A DNA stretch of 64,000 bases from Paenirhodobacter populi (GTDB lineage Bacteria > Pseudomonadota > Alphaproteobacteria > Rhodobacterales > Rhodobacteraceae). The notes under the pieces were generated by a model, which saw only the letters and a list, made by a program, of their open reading frames with translations, was not told the origin of the DNA and did no database searches. The first letter of the stretch is position 1; each line of letters opens with the position of its first letter. A program made the translations under genes and the position numbers. The DNA is taken from NCBI RefSeq assembly GCF_004022215.1, contig NZ_SAUZ01000012.1, forward strand, positions 1-64,000, read 5' to 3'. Shown in pieces: positions 8,745-16,838 of this stretch.

Positions 8745-9545
8745 TCAGCCTGCGAGGGGCAGGGCGCCCATATGCTCCGCCATCAGGCGGATCTGGTGCT
8801 TGAGCATCGGGCGGCCGGTCTGGATGCGGGCGCCCCTGGTACGGGCTTCGGCCAGAAAGCGGGTCTCGGCCGGTTCCATGATCGCGTCGCTGACGATCTG
8901 ACCCGGTCGGAACGACAGGTCATCGAGGGGGAGCGCATCCCCCGCCCGCAGGCCAAGGGAGGTTGCATTGACGACCAGATCGCGGCGCGCGGTTTGCGGT
9001 TCGCCCGCGGTGACCTGGACGCCCGGGTAACGCTCGGCCACGCGGCGGGCGAGGTCTGCGGCCTTGTCGTGCGAGCGGTTCACGATCGTCAGTCTGGCGA
9101 CCCCCGCCTCCGCGAGCGCGAAAGCGATGGCGGCACCCGCTCCGCCCGCTCCGAGAAGGCAACTGTCCATGCCCGTGACATCTATCCCGGCGGCAACCAG
9201 TCCGCTGATGAAGCCCCTGCCGTCCAGCATCGCGCCGACCAGCGTGCCATCCGCCTCCCGGCGAATGACGTTGACCGCACCTATGGCCTCCGCATCCCCC
9301 ACGAGACGGTCGCAGAAGGCGAGGCACGCGGGCTTGTGCGGAACGGTCGCGATGAAGCCGCCGAGGTTGCGCATTTCGCGTGCCGCCGTCATGAACGCCT
9401 CAAGCCCTTCGGGGCGCATATGCATGGGGACCAGGATGGCATCCATGCCTTCTGCCGCGAAAAGCGCGTTCATCTCTTCGGGTGTTTTCACATGGACGAT
9501 CGGGTCGGCGACGATGCCGTAGAGTTTCGTATGTCCGGTAATCAT
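8745..9545 (-). CDS. Shikimate/quinate dehydrogenase-like oxidoreductase
   Basis: 266 residues, two-domain AroE fold. The N-terminal substrate domain keeps the catalytic Lys in ATVPHKP and the Asp in MLDGRGF. The usual SxS substrate-binding motif near residue 18 is replaced by HVKTPEEMN, and the usual NTDG by MLDG. The NAD(P) domain has LLGAGGAGAAIAFALAEAG. The changes at the carboxylate-binding positions and the catabolic setting argue against a role as the biosynthetic aroE. A polyol or cyclitol dehydrogenase is possible. It follows the SDR gene with a 7-base gap. Confidence 0.82.
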   Translation of the reverse strand: MITGHTKLYGIVADPIVHVKTPEEMNALFAAEGMDAILVPMHMRPEGLEAFMTAAREMRNLGGFIATVPHKPACLAFCDRLVGDAEAIGAVNVIRREADGTLVGAMLDGRGFISGLVAAGIDVTGMDSCLLGAGGAGAAIAFALAEAGVARLTIVNRSHDKAADLARRVAERYPGVQVTAGEPQTARRDLVVNATSLGLRAGDALPLDDLSFRPGQIVSDAIMEPAETRFLAEARTRGARIQTGRPMLKHQIRLMAEHMGALPLAG

Positions 9546-9552
9546 TTTGCCC

Positions 9553-10344
9553 TCAGGTCATGAGAAGGCCGCCGGCGACATCGACGGTCTGGCCGGTGAC
9601 GAAGCTCGATTCCGCCGACGTCAGCCAAAGTGCGACATCGGCCACCTCTTCTGGCTGGCCGAGGCGGGCCATGGGGGTCTGTCGGACCTGCTCGGCATTC
9701 ACCTCGGGGGCGACGCCGCGCACCATGGGCGTTTCGATCCGGCCCGGCGCGAGGGCATTCACCCGAATGCCGTAGGGGCCGAGTTCCCCCGCGAGATGCA
9801 TGGTGAAGCCGATGATCGAGGATTTGGTCGCCGCATAATGGCAGCCCACGAGCGCCATATAGGTCTGACCCGCGACGGAAGAGGTGTTGACGATCCAGCC
9901 CCGCCGCGCTTCGATCATCGATGGCGTGACGGCGCGGATCACGTTGAACGTGCCGGTAAGGTTTACATCGACGACCCGGCGCCACTCGGCCGGTTCCATT
10001 TCCCATACCTTGCTGGCGATGCCGTCATGTTTTGGCGAGATGCCGGCGTTGTTGATGACGGTATCGAAGGCGCCACCCGCCGCCGCTATCGCCGCGCTGA
10101 GCCCGTCATAATCCGCGACGTCGCAGGTGAGAGCGATTGCGCCGCCCAGCCCCCGGGCGTTGATTTCATTTACAGTCTCGGCGACGGCCTCGGGGGCGAG
10201 GTCGCATACTCCCACGGTTGCGCCGCGTTCCGCAAAGCCGAGCGCGATGGCCCGACCGATGCCGCGCGCCGCCCCCGTGACCAGAACCCGCCGTCCCGCA
10301 TGGGATGGCCGGGTGCGCAGATCCGATTCATTCATGTTCGGCAT
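9553..10344 (-). CDS. SDR-family oxidoreductase
   Basis: 263 residues, classical short-chain dehydrogenase. Cofactor motif TGAARGIG at 23-30, acidic Asp48 after beta-strand 2 favouring NAD over NADP, NNAG at 98-101, and catalytic Ser155 or Ser156, Tyr170 and Lys174 (HYAATK). The usual C-terminal VTGQTVDVAGG is present. It is preceded by livF with a 3-base gap and followed by the AroE-like gene, so it belongs to the import-plus-oxidation operon. Substrate unknown. Confidence 0.9.
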   Translation of the reverse strand: MPNMNESDLRTRPSHAGRRVLVTGAARGIGRAIALGFAERGATVGVCDLAPEAVAETVNEINARGLGGAIALTCDVADYDGLSAAIAAAGGAFDTVINNAGISPKHDGIASKVWEMEPAEWRRVVDVNLTGTFNVIRAVTPSMIEARRGWIVNTSSVAGQTYMALVGCHYAATKSSIIGFTMHLAGELGPYGIRVNALAPGRIETPMVRGVAPEVNAEQVRQTPMARLGQPEEVADVALWLTSAESSFVTGQTVDVAGGLLMT

Positions 10345-10347
10345 GTC

Positions 10348-11052
10348 TCAGATTCCCAGATAGGCTTGGCGGATGTGATCGTCGTTCAGAAGCGCCTCGG
10401 ATTGGCCTTCCAGAACGATCTGGCCGTTTTCAAGGACATAGCCCCGATCGGCGACCTTGAGTGTGGTGTAGACGTTCTGTTCGACGATCAGCACCGTCGT
10501 GCCGGTGCCCGCGATCTGGCGGACGATGTCGAACACCTGCGACACGACGATCGGGGCGAGGCCCAAAGAGGGTTCATCGAACATCAGGATCTTCGGCTGC
10601 GCCATCATGCCGCGCGCGATGGCGACCATCTGCTGTTCCCCGCCAGACAGCGACGCCGCCGCCTGATCGAGCCGCTCGCGCACGCGGGGGAAGATCGACA
10701 GAACTTCGTCGAGACGGCGTTCATGGTTTGCCCGCGCGGCGGCGCGGAATGCGCCGATCAGCAGGTTTTCCCGCACCGTCATGTCGCCAAAGAGCTGGCG
10801 TCCCTCGGGGATCAGCGTGATGCCGCGATCAACGACCTGGTCGCCGCGCAACCGGGTGATGTCTTCGCCGCAGAAGCTGATAGAACCCTGTTTCGGCTTG
10901 ATCAGCCCGGCAATGGTGCGCAGGGTCGTTGTCTTGCCGGCGCCATTCGCGCCGACGATGGTGACGATCTCGCCTTCCTTCACCTCAAGGCTGACATTCT
11001 GAAGGATGGTCGTGGGGCCATAGCCCGCGTGGATGTTCTCAAGCTTGAGCAT
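10348..11052 (-). CDS. livF: Branched-chain amino acid-type ABC transporter ATPase (LivF)
   Basis: 234 residues from the ATG at 11052, which overlaps the livMG stop; a longer in-frame start at 11109 adds residues without homology. Walker A GANGAGKTT, the LivF-type DQVVDRGITLIPEGRQLF, signature LSGGEQQMVAIARG, and Walker B KILMFDEPSLGLAP are intact. LivF is one of the two ATPases of the hydrophobic-amino-acid (HAAT) family, which also imports amides, aromatic acids and other small carboxylates. Partner of the fused LivMG, LivH and LivJ-like proteins upstream. Confidence 0.93.
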   Translation of the reverse strand: MLKLENIHAGYGPTTILQNVSLEVKEGEIVTIVGANGAGKTTTLRTIAGLIKPKQGSISFCGEDITRLRGDQVVDRGITLIPEGRQLFGDMTVRENLLIGAFRAAARANHERRLDEVLSIFPRVRERLDQAAASLSGGEQQMVAIARGMMAQPKILMFDEPSLGLAPIVVSQVFDIVRQIAGTGTTVLIVEQNVYTTLKVADRGYVLENGQIVLEGQSEALLNDDHIRQAYLGI

Positions 11053-12865
11053 CCGCAAACTCCTTGCCCAGATAGGCTTCGATGACATGGGGATCGCGCA
11101 CGACGTCACGCGGGTCTCCCTCGGCGATCACCTCCCCCGACGCGAGCACGATCACCCGGTCGGAGAGCGACATGACCGCCTGCATGACGTGTTCGATGGC
11201 GATGATGGACACACCGCTGTCCCGGATCGACAGCATCAGATCAATGGCGCGGCGCACGTCGGTCTGGTTGATGCCGGCCATGACCTCGTCGAGGAGCAGC
11301 ACGCGCGGCTCCATCGCCATGACGCGGGCAACCTCGAGGCGTTTCAGGCCGCCGATGGTCAGCCCGCGTGCCTCGGAATTGAGAAGCGGCCCCAGACCCA
11401 TGCGCCATGCGGTCTCGCGGGCGCTTTCGCGCGCAGCCTTTTCATCGTGGTGGCGATAGAAGGCGCCGACCATGATGTTTTCCTCGACCGTCATCGCGGC
11501 GAAAGGCTGCACGATCTGGAAGGTGCGTCCCATGCCGAGCGCTGCGAAGTCGGCGGGATTTGCCGGGGTGTGGAACTTGCCATCCGGTCCGCGCAGCGAG
11601 ACGCTGCCGCTATCCGGCGAGAGGAACCCCGAGAGCATGTTGAAAAGCGTCGTCTTGCCCGCGCCATTCGGCCCGATCAGGCCGAGGATCTCGCCTTCGC
11701 GCAGGGTGAAGCTGATATCGCGGGTGACATGCAGGCCGCCGAAATGCTTGTTCAGGTGTTCGACCCGCATGATGTCGGCCCCGATGCCCGCGCGATCAGG
11801 GGCGGGCGGGACCAAGGGGGTGGCGGGAGCCTTGATCGTGTCGGTCTGGGTTGTGGCGGGGGCGGCGTCTTCGGCATTCTGTTTGCCGGCGTAGCGGGAG
11901 AGAAAGCCAATGATGCCGTTCGGCATGAAGAGGACGACGAGAATCAGAACCGATCCATAGACGAAGCCATGCAGGCCAAGCGCCGAGGCGCCGAGCACAG
12001 CGCGGGCCCATTCGGTGATCGGCACCAGCAGAACCGCACCCAGAAGCGGGCCGCGCACCGTGCCGAGACCACCGATCAGGGCGAACATGGCGATCTGGAT
12101 CGAGAAGGTGAGCGAGAACATCGCCGCCGGCTCGATGAAGGTCAGATACATCGCATGGAAGGTGCCGAGCATGGCGCAAAGGAAGGACGAAATGGCCACC
12201 GCAATCAGCCGGACCCTGACCGTCTGCACGCCGGCCGCGCGCGCAGCCGATTCCCGTTCGCGCGTGGCGATGAGATAAAAGCCGAGCCGCGAGCGGCGCA
12301 CGGCCGCGGCCACGGCGAGCGTGACGAGCAGCATTCCGAAGATGATGACGAGCGACGGCCACCGTTCGCGGAACACCATCCATGTCCAGCCAAGATTGAG
12401 CGGGATCATCAGCCCGGTCGCCCCCCCGGTCAGGGATGAGAAGTGAAGCGCCAGAACGCGAAACACCTCAAGAAAGGCGATGGAGGCGAGCGAGTAGAAC
12501 GGGCCTTTCAGCCGGAAGCAGGGGTAGGAGATCACAACGCCGACCACCATGGCGATCAACCCGCCCGCGAACATGCCGATCCAGGGGCTGATGCCCATGT
12601 TCATCAGGATCACGCCGGCATAGGCGCCGATGCCGTAATAGACGCCGTGGCCAAGCGACATCTGGCCCGCAAAGCCCCCCACAAGGTTCCAGGCTGTCGA
12701 CAGCGCGGCCATGAGGCACATGGTGATGAAGATATGGGTGACGAAATCATTGCCGATCGCCAAAGGCACGACAAGCAAGGCTGCCAGAATCGCCGTGAAG
12801 CCGGCTCCCTGCAACAGGGCGGCATTGCGGCCGCCGGGCAGGCTCAGGGTCGGAGAAGAGCTCAT
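11039..12865 (-). CDS. livMG: Fused ABC permease-ATPase of the HAAT family (LivM-LivG fusion)
   Basis: 608 residues. The first 320 or so are a LivM permease with many hydrophobic segments and the MSLGHGVYYGIGAYAG motif. A linker of about 35 residues rich in Ala/Thr/Pro follows. The last 250 or so are a LivG ATPase with GPNGAGKTTLFNMLSG, the signature GGLKRLEVARVMA and Walker B VLLLDEVMAGI. Note that the LSGGE signature is replaced by IGGLK, seen in some LivG proteins. LivM and LivG are more often separate, as they are in the second Liv system of this window. The frame is continuous, so the fusion looks real. Confidence 0.92.
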   Translation of the reverse strand: MSSSPTLSLPGGRNAALLQGAGFTAILAALLVVPLAIGNDFVTHIFITMCLMAALSTAWNLVGGFAGQMSLGHGVYYGIGAYAGVILMNMGISPWIGMFAGGLIAMVVGVVISYPCFRLKGPFYSLASIAFLEVFRVLALHFSSLTGGATGLMIPLNLGWTWMVFRERWPSLVIIFGMLLVTLAVAAAVRRSRLGFYLIATRERESAARAAGVQTVRVRLIAVAISSFLCAMLGTFHAMYLTFIEPAAMFSLTFSIQIAMFALIGGLGTVRGPLLGAVLLVPITEWARAVLGASALGLHGFVYGSVLILVVLFMPNGIIGFLSRYAGKQNAEDAAPATTQTDTIKAPATPLVPPAPDRAGIGADIMRVEHLNKHFGGLHVTRDISFTLREGEILGLIGPNGAGKTTLFNMLSGFLSPDSGSVSLRGPDGKFHTPANPADFAALGMGRTFQIVQPFAAMTVEENIMVGAFYRHHDEKAARESARETAWRMGLGPLLNSEARGLTIGGLKRLEVARVMAMEPRVLLLDEVMAGINQTDVRRAIDLMLSIRDSGVSIIAIEHVMQAVMSLSDRVIVLASGEVIAEGDPRDVVRDPHVIEAYLGKEFADAQA

Positions 12866-12874
12866 GGGACGACC

Positions 12875-13759
12875 TCAGGACAAATGGGACAGGGCGCGCC
12901 GGTTGCCGAACAGGCCCGACGGCTTGAGAATCAGGATCACGAGGAACACGCCGAAAACGACGGCTTCGCGCAGGTCCGAACCGATGTAGAAACCGGACAG
13001 GGCATCCAGCATGCCGATCAGCAGCGCGCCAAAGAACGCGCCCGGGATGGATCCAAGCCCGCCGAGCACCACCACCACGAAGGCCGTCAGGACGAAATAG
13101 GTGCCGATGTTCGATGACGTCGGATAGAGCGGCGCGATCAGGACGGCGGCAAGCCCGACACAGGCGGCGCCGATGCCGAAGCTGAGGATGTAGATCCGAT
13201 TGACGTTGATGCCCATCAGTTCGGCTGCCGAGCGGTTCTGCGCCACGGCGCGGATCGCGCGTCCGATCTGGCTGTGCTTCATCATCAGATGCAACGCAAC
13301 GACCAGCGCGATCGCCGCGCCGAAGATATAGAGTTGACCCGTCAACACGCGGACCGGGCCCAGGCTGATCGGGGCGCGCAGGCCATGAGCTGGGGTATTG
13401 GCGATATCCGCCCCGAAAATCAGCAGTGCGAGGTTGATCAGCGCCGTCGAGAGGCCGACGGTGGCAAAGATCTGGACGTGGTCATCCCTGGCCGACATAA
13501 GAGGCTGGATCAGCAGTCTCTGCGTCAGTGCGCCCATGACAAAGAGCGCAGGCACCACGATGATCACCGCCGCATAAGGATGCAGGCCAAGACGGGTGGT
13601 GATCAGCCAGGTGATGAACATCCCGGCCATCAGGAATTCGCCATGGGCAAAGTTGACGACCTTCACGATACCGAAGATCAGCGTCAGACCGATGCTGACG
13701 ATGGCGAAAAGTCCGCCAAGCATCAGGCCGTTGACCAGAATTTGCAGGAACGTTGTCAT
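12875..13759 (-). CDS. livH: HAAT-family ABC permease (LivH)
   Basis: 294 residues from the ATG at 13759; the frame is open further upstream but that part is not LivH-like and runs into the intergenic hairpin. Starts with the LivH-typical hydrophobic helix QILVNGLMLGGLFAIVSIGL, then VVNFAHGEFLMAGM, and about eight membrane segments. Forms the transmembrane channel with the LivM half of LivMG. Encoded between the binding protein and LivMG. Confidence 0.92.
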   Translation of the reverse strand: MTTFLQILVNGLMLGGLFAIVSIGLTLIFGIVKVVNFAHGEFLMAGMFITWLITTRLGLHPYAAVIIVVPALFVMGALTQRLLIQPLMSARDDHVQIFATVGLSTALINLALLIFGADIANTPAHGLRAPISLGPVRVLTGQLYIFGAAIALVVALHLMMKHSQIGRAIRAVAQNRSAAELMGINVNRIYILSFGIGAACVGLAAVLIAPLYPTSSNIGTYFVLTAFVVVVLGGLGSIPGAFFGALLIGMLDALSGFYIGSDLREAVVFGVFLVILILKPSGLFGNRRALSHLS

Positions 13760-13775
13760 GTCGGTTTCCCTGTAG

Positions 13776-13800
13776 CGGGGTGGCGCGAGTAGCCACCCCG
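13776..13800 (-). promoter_or_regulatory. Stem-loop between binding-protein gene and permease genes
   Basis: CGGGGTGGC, 7-base loop, GCCACCCCG: a perfect 9-bp stem 7 bases after the binding-protein stop and 17 bases before livH on the minus strand. Such hairpins after solute-binding-protein genes commonly stabilise the upstream mRNA or cause partial termination, giving excess binding protein. Comparable hairpins follow the other binding-protein genes here. Confidence 0.6.
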
Positions 13801-13806
13801 TCAGTT

Positions 13807-15012
13807 TCAGTTCGCGACGGGGAAGCGCATCGGCGCGACAGCCGCCTTGTCGGGGTAAACCGTGACGAGCTTGCCATCCTGCCACTGCATTCCCATCATC
13901 CAGGCGCGCTCGTTCTGGTGCGTCTCGTCGAATTTGACGCCGAAACCGGTCGCCGTGGTGCCATCGGGAATGTCGATCGCCTTGGCGGCGGCGACGATCT
14001 GGTCTGGCTCGAAGCCTTCGCCCGCGTCGATTGCCTGAAGTATCGCAAGCGCCCCCATATAATTGGCGAGCGAATGGCCCGAGCGCGGTTCGGCACCATA
14101 TTTGGCGCGATACGCCGCGACGAACTCGGCCAGTCCGGGGGTGGCTTCGGTGTTCACCGCGTATTGAGTGAAGTCGACATCATATACGCCATCGATGATA
14201 TCCTTGCCCACGGCATCTGCCGTCGGTTGCATCGAGTAGCCGCCGCCGCCGCCGATGATGGCGAGTGGCTTGTAGCCCGCCTCATGCGCCTGCTGGAGGA
14301 ACAGAACAGAGTCGTTCTGATACGAAGTCTGCAACACCACATCGGCGCCCTTGTCCTGTAGTTCGAGAACCAGCGAGGACATGTCGACGGTGTTCGCCGG
14401 ATAGCCGGATTTCGCAACGATGGTAAGGCCGCGTTCATTGGCGTATGCCGCCTCATGCCCGGCGACAGACGTGCCATAGGAACTATCTTCGTAAATGATG
14501 CCGATCTTCAGATCTTTCGGATCTTTACCCAGACCCGGCGCGATCTTTTCTGCCAGCATGTCGATTGCCGCGCGCCCCATGTGGAGGGCCGTCGGATTGG
14601 TGCGGAAGAGATACTTCAGATTGCGGGACGTAACCTCGTCCGCCACGGCGCCCAGTTCGAAATAGGGAATGCCTGCCAGATCCGTCACCTGCGATGCAGC
14701 GATGACCCGGGCCGAAGAATAGGTGCCGAAGACCGCCTTGACGCCAACGAGGGATACCAGCCGGCGCGCCTCGCCGATGGCCTGATTGTTGTCCACGGCG
14801 TCGCCACGTTCCAGCACGACCTTTTCGCCATGCACGCCGCCCGAAGCATTGATCTGGTCGACCGCGATCTCGAGGCCGCGGGCGCTCTCATCGCCAAGCA
14901 GCGCGAGCGGGCCACTGAACGGATACAGGGCTCCGATCTTGACATCGGCGAGCGCGCTGCCGGCCATTGCAACGCCAAGCGCGGCGCTCAGAAGCAGGTG
15001 TCTGATGTGCAT
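13807..15012 (-). CDS. Periplasmic HAAT-family substrate-binding protein (LivJ-like)
   Basis: 401 residues from the ATG at 15012, chosen because GGGAGG lies 8 bases upstream and a clean Sec signal peptide begins there (MHIRHLLLSAALGVAMAGSA, cleavage after ALA near 22). The mature part starts DVKIGALYPFSGPLALLGDE, typical of type I periplasmic-binding proteins of the LivJ/AmiC/Urt group. It is the first gene of the operon. With alcohol, aldehyde and SDR enzymes downstream the ligand is probably not leucine but an oxidisable small molecule; that is inference. Confidence 0.9.
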   Translation of the reverse strand: MHIRHLLLSAALGVAMAGSALADVKIGALYPFSGPLALLGDESARGLEIAVDQINASGGVHGEKVVLERGDAVDNNQAIGEARRLVSLVGVKAVFGTYSSARVIAASQVTDLAGIPYFELGAVADEVTSRNLKYLFRTNPTALHMGRAAIDMLAEKIAPGLGKDPKDLKIGIIYEDSSYGTSVAGHEAAYANERGLTIVAKSGYPANTVDMSSLVLELQDKGADVVLQTSYQNDSVLFLQQAHEAGYKPLAIIGGGGGYSMQPTADAVGKDIIDGVYDVDFTQYAVNTEATPGLAEFVAAYRAKYGAEPRSGHSLANYMGALAILQAIDAGEGFEPDQIVAAAKAIDIPDGTTATGFGVKFDETHQNERAWMMGMQWQDGKLVTVYPDKAAVAPMRFPVAN

Positions 15013-15135
15013 ATTTTCCTCCCAATATGCGAATTTCATGCGTGCGCTGTCCGCAAACTGGGGTCCGCGGATCAGGTGTTTGGGTATCAATGGATGTGAA
15101 GACGCCGCCTCATGGCCCGAACGGATCATGAGCGG

Positions 15136-15170
15136 GCAGACGGCTTGCCTGAAAAGGGCAAGCCGCGTCT
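15136..15170 (-). promoter_or_regulatory. Long stem-loop in the livJ leader / divergent region
   Basis: CAGACGGCTTGCC and GGCAAGCCGCGTCTG pair over 13 bp with a 2-base bulge. On the minus strand it would lie in the leader of the livJ mRNA about 125 bases before the start codon. On the plus strand it is followed by CGGTTTT, like a terminator, although no plus-strand gene precedes it. Either an attenuator or a relict terminator. Confidence 0.5.
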
Positions 15171-15376
15171 GCGGTTTTGGATTGTCCGACTATCTTGCCG
15201 AGATCCGCGCCTTGAGTGCTAAGGTGTCACATGACTGATCGCGGGCGGCGCGAAGGTCACCACTCCAAAGGAAAGCACCACTTGAAAAATGTCATGTTCT
15301 CTTGTCCCCCCTCCGAGCACCGCGCTTACGCTCCTCCGTCAGCGCGGATGCCGCTTGATACATGTTATTTGTTACG

Positions 15377-15386
15377 TGTAATTACA
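15377..15386. promoter_or_regulatory. Palindrome TGTAATTACA upstream of the GntR gene
   Basis: A perfect 10-bp palindrome in an AT-rich patch 47 bases before the GntR start at 15433, inside the 420-base gap (15013-15432) between livJ and the regulator. Apart from this palindrome and the stem-loop at 15136-15170 nothing else is recognised in that gap. Position and symmetry suit an operator for the divergent regulator. Confidence 0.4.
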
Positions 15387-15432
15387 GTGGAGTCAAGAAC
15401 GTATGTGAGGAGTGTGGGTTTGGAGCCCTGTC

Positions 15433-16122
15433 ATGGATGAATCCCCGAACTGGATACGGCCTGTTCAGAAGCAGAGTCTGGGAGAACAGGCTTATCAGGT
15501 GCTGCAAACGGCCCTCATGCGCGGAGAGCTGAAGCCCGGGACCCTCCTGCCTTTGCGGCCTGTCGCCAAAAGCTTTGGAATCAGCCCGACACCCATGCGC
15601 GAGGCGATGATGCGGCTCATTGCGGAACACGCGCTTGAGCTGGACGAACGCAGCCGTGTCTGCGTGCCGCATATCACGCGCGCGGTGCTGATGGAGATCC
15701 GCAGTATTCGGGAGAAGCTCGAAGGGGATGCGGCGCTGACTGCCGCCACTGTGGCTTCGAAAGAGGGGATCGATGAACTCGAGGCGATCCATTTCGCCAT
15801 GATCGCGGCCCAGAACATGAACAATTTCAGCGAGGCCATTGGGTGCAATACCCAGTTTCATCTGAAGCTCTGCGAGATCGCCAATCAGCCGGTGGCCCTG
15901 GCGCTGGTCTTTAATCTCTGGATGCGATGCGGGCCTCTCTTGTCGCATCTCTATGATGCGGGGATTCCGCCGAACTGGGATCCGCATCCGCATGAAAGGA
16001 TTGTCGCTGCGCTACGCGCGTCGGATGGCGTCGAGGCTCGGAATGCTTTGATTTTCGATATCCGCGGCAATGGTGAAGGCCTTCTCGCGCATGTCAGGAA
16101 CAGCGATGGGGATGCCGGATGA
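15433..16122 (+). CDS. GntR-family transcriptional regulator (FadR/FCD subfamily)
   Basis: 229 residues from the ATG at 15433, which has GGAG 7 bases upstream; a GTG at 15412 is poorly spaced from any Shine-Dalgarno. The winged HTH at about 10-75 includes ALMRGELKPGTLLPLRPVAK and GISPTPMREAMMRL, followed by an all-helical FCD effector domain to the C-terminus. Divergent from the liv/oxidoreductase operon, so most likely its repressor with a catabolic acid as inducer (inferred). Confidence 0.9.
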   Translation: MDESPNWIRPVQKQSLGEQAYQVLQTALMRGELKPGTLLPLRPVAKSFGISPTPMREAMMRLIAEHALELDERSRVCVPHITRAVLMEIRSIREKLEGDAALTAATVASKEGIDELEAIHFAMIAAQNMNNFSEAIGCNTQFHLKLCEIANQPVALALVFNLWMRCGPLLSHLYDAGIPPNWDPHPHERIVAALRASDGVEARNALIFDIRGNGEGLLAHVRNSDGDAG

Positions 16123-16179
16123 AGGAGGCGTCGTGGGATAGGTCATCGTGTGATGGACCTCCGCAGCATTGTCTGACCG

Positions 16180-16548
16180 CCCTTCCTTATGGATCGTTGC
16201 AGACTCCGGGCCTCATGCCGCGGAGCAATTCCGGTACCCGGGGCTTGGACATCACTGGCTGGCTCGACTGGTTCCTCCGGTACTTGGATCGGACCCCTGA
16301 CGGCACCGAAGAGGTTCTGGGCAACGTCCTGCACAAGACATGCTAGTGGGACGCCGTGGCGGGCGAGACGTTCAGCGAACGTCAACACGCCGTGATCAAC
16401 CGGCTGCTGGATAGCTTTGAGGGAAATTGACATTCTCGAAATGAGCAAAGCTTACAGAGTCTCCTCCGACACGGCCTTCCGCGACATCACGAACCCGGTT
16501 GATCGGGGTCTGCTTGAGAAAGAGGGGGAGGGGGCCACAGAACCGTAA
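16180..16548 (+). pseudogene. Fic-family protein, degenerate C-terminal fragment
   Basis: Fic proteins with a C-terminal winged-helix have a stretch of the type LDITPWL.WFL...VL.KA.FW....., then N.LLDGFEGKLT.SKWAK, then DTALRDI.DLV.RGLL. Here the same blocks can be read in order but broken: GLDITGWLDWFLRYLD (from about 16241), then a TAG at 16343, then AVINRLLDSFEG, a frameshift, GKLTFSK with TGA in place of Trp, another frameshift, and SSDTAFRDITNPVDRGLLEK ending at the stop at 16548. The catalytic HPFxxGNG region is absent. Clearly non-functional; a fragment left in a module boundary. Confidence 0.72.
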
Positions 16549-16625
16549 GCACCTAGTTGCGGCCACCTGCTGCACAATTTGAAGGTGGCGCAGGCCGCCA
16601 TAACCTCCAACAGCGCGTTGCTCCC

Positions 16626-16694
16626 AACCACGGTATTCAGTTCGCAGAACAGCCTTGGAACCGGAACACCATCTATTCCTGGCCGATGCGCTTC
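16626..16694 (+). mobile_element. IS481-family transposase fragment
   Basis: In one frame NHGIQFAEQPWNRNTIYSWP and the following MRF match the conserved D-N-G-x-x-F-A/T catalytic-core segment of IS481-type transposases (DNGIQFAEQPRNRNT). The match is only about 23 residues long, with the catalytic Asp changed. No inverted repeats recognised. The rest of 16549-16838 holds nothing I recognise. Confidence 0.5.
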
Positions 16695-16838
16695 GCCGTT
16701 TCCGGGGCTTTGAGGGCCTGTTCGGCGTGCCGGACCTGCTGGCGCAAATCCCGCCGGACGGGCCGATCGGCCCGCCGATGGTATCCGCCGATCAACTGTC
16801 CCTTCCGCTTTTCCGAACGCGAACGCGGGGGTCTGCTT

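Noticed and set aside
7061-8803. 580-residue plus-strand open frame
   Set aside because: Antisense to the GMC oxidoreductase gene whose motifs are intact; no recognisable domain.
9547-11085. 512-residue plus-strand open frame
   Set aside because: Antisense across both the SDR and livF genes, so it cannot be a single real gene.
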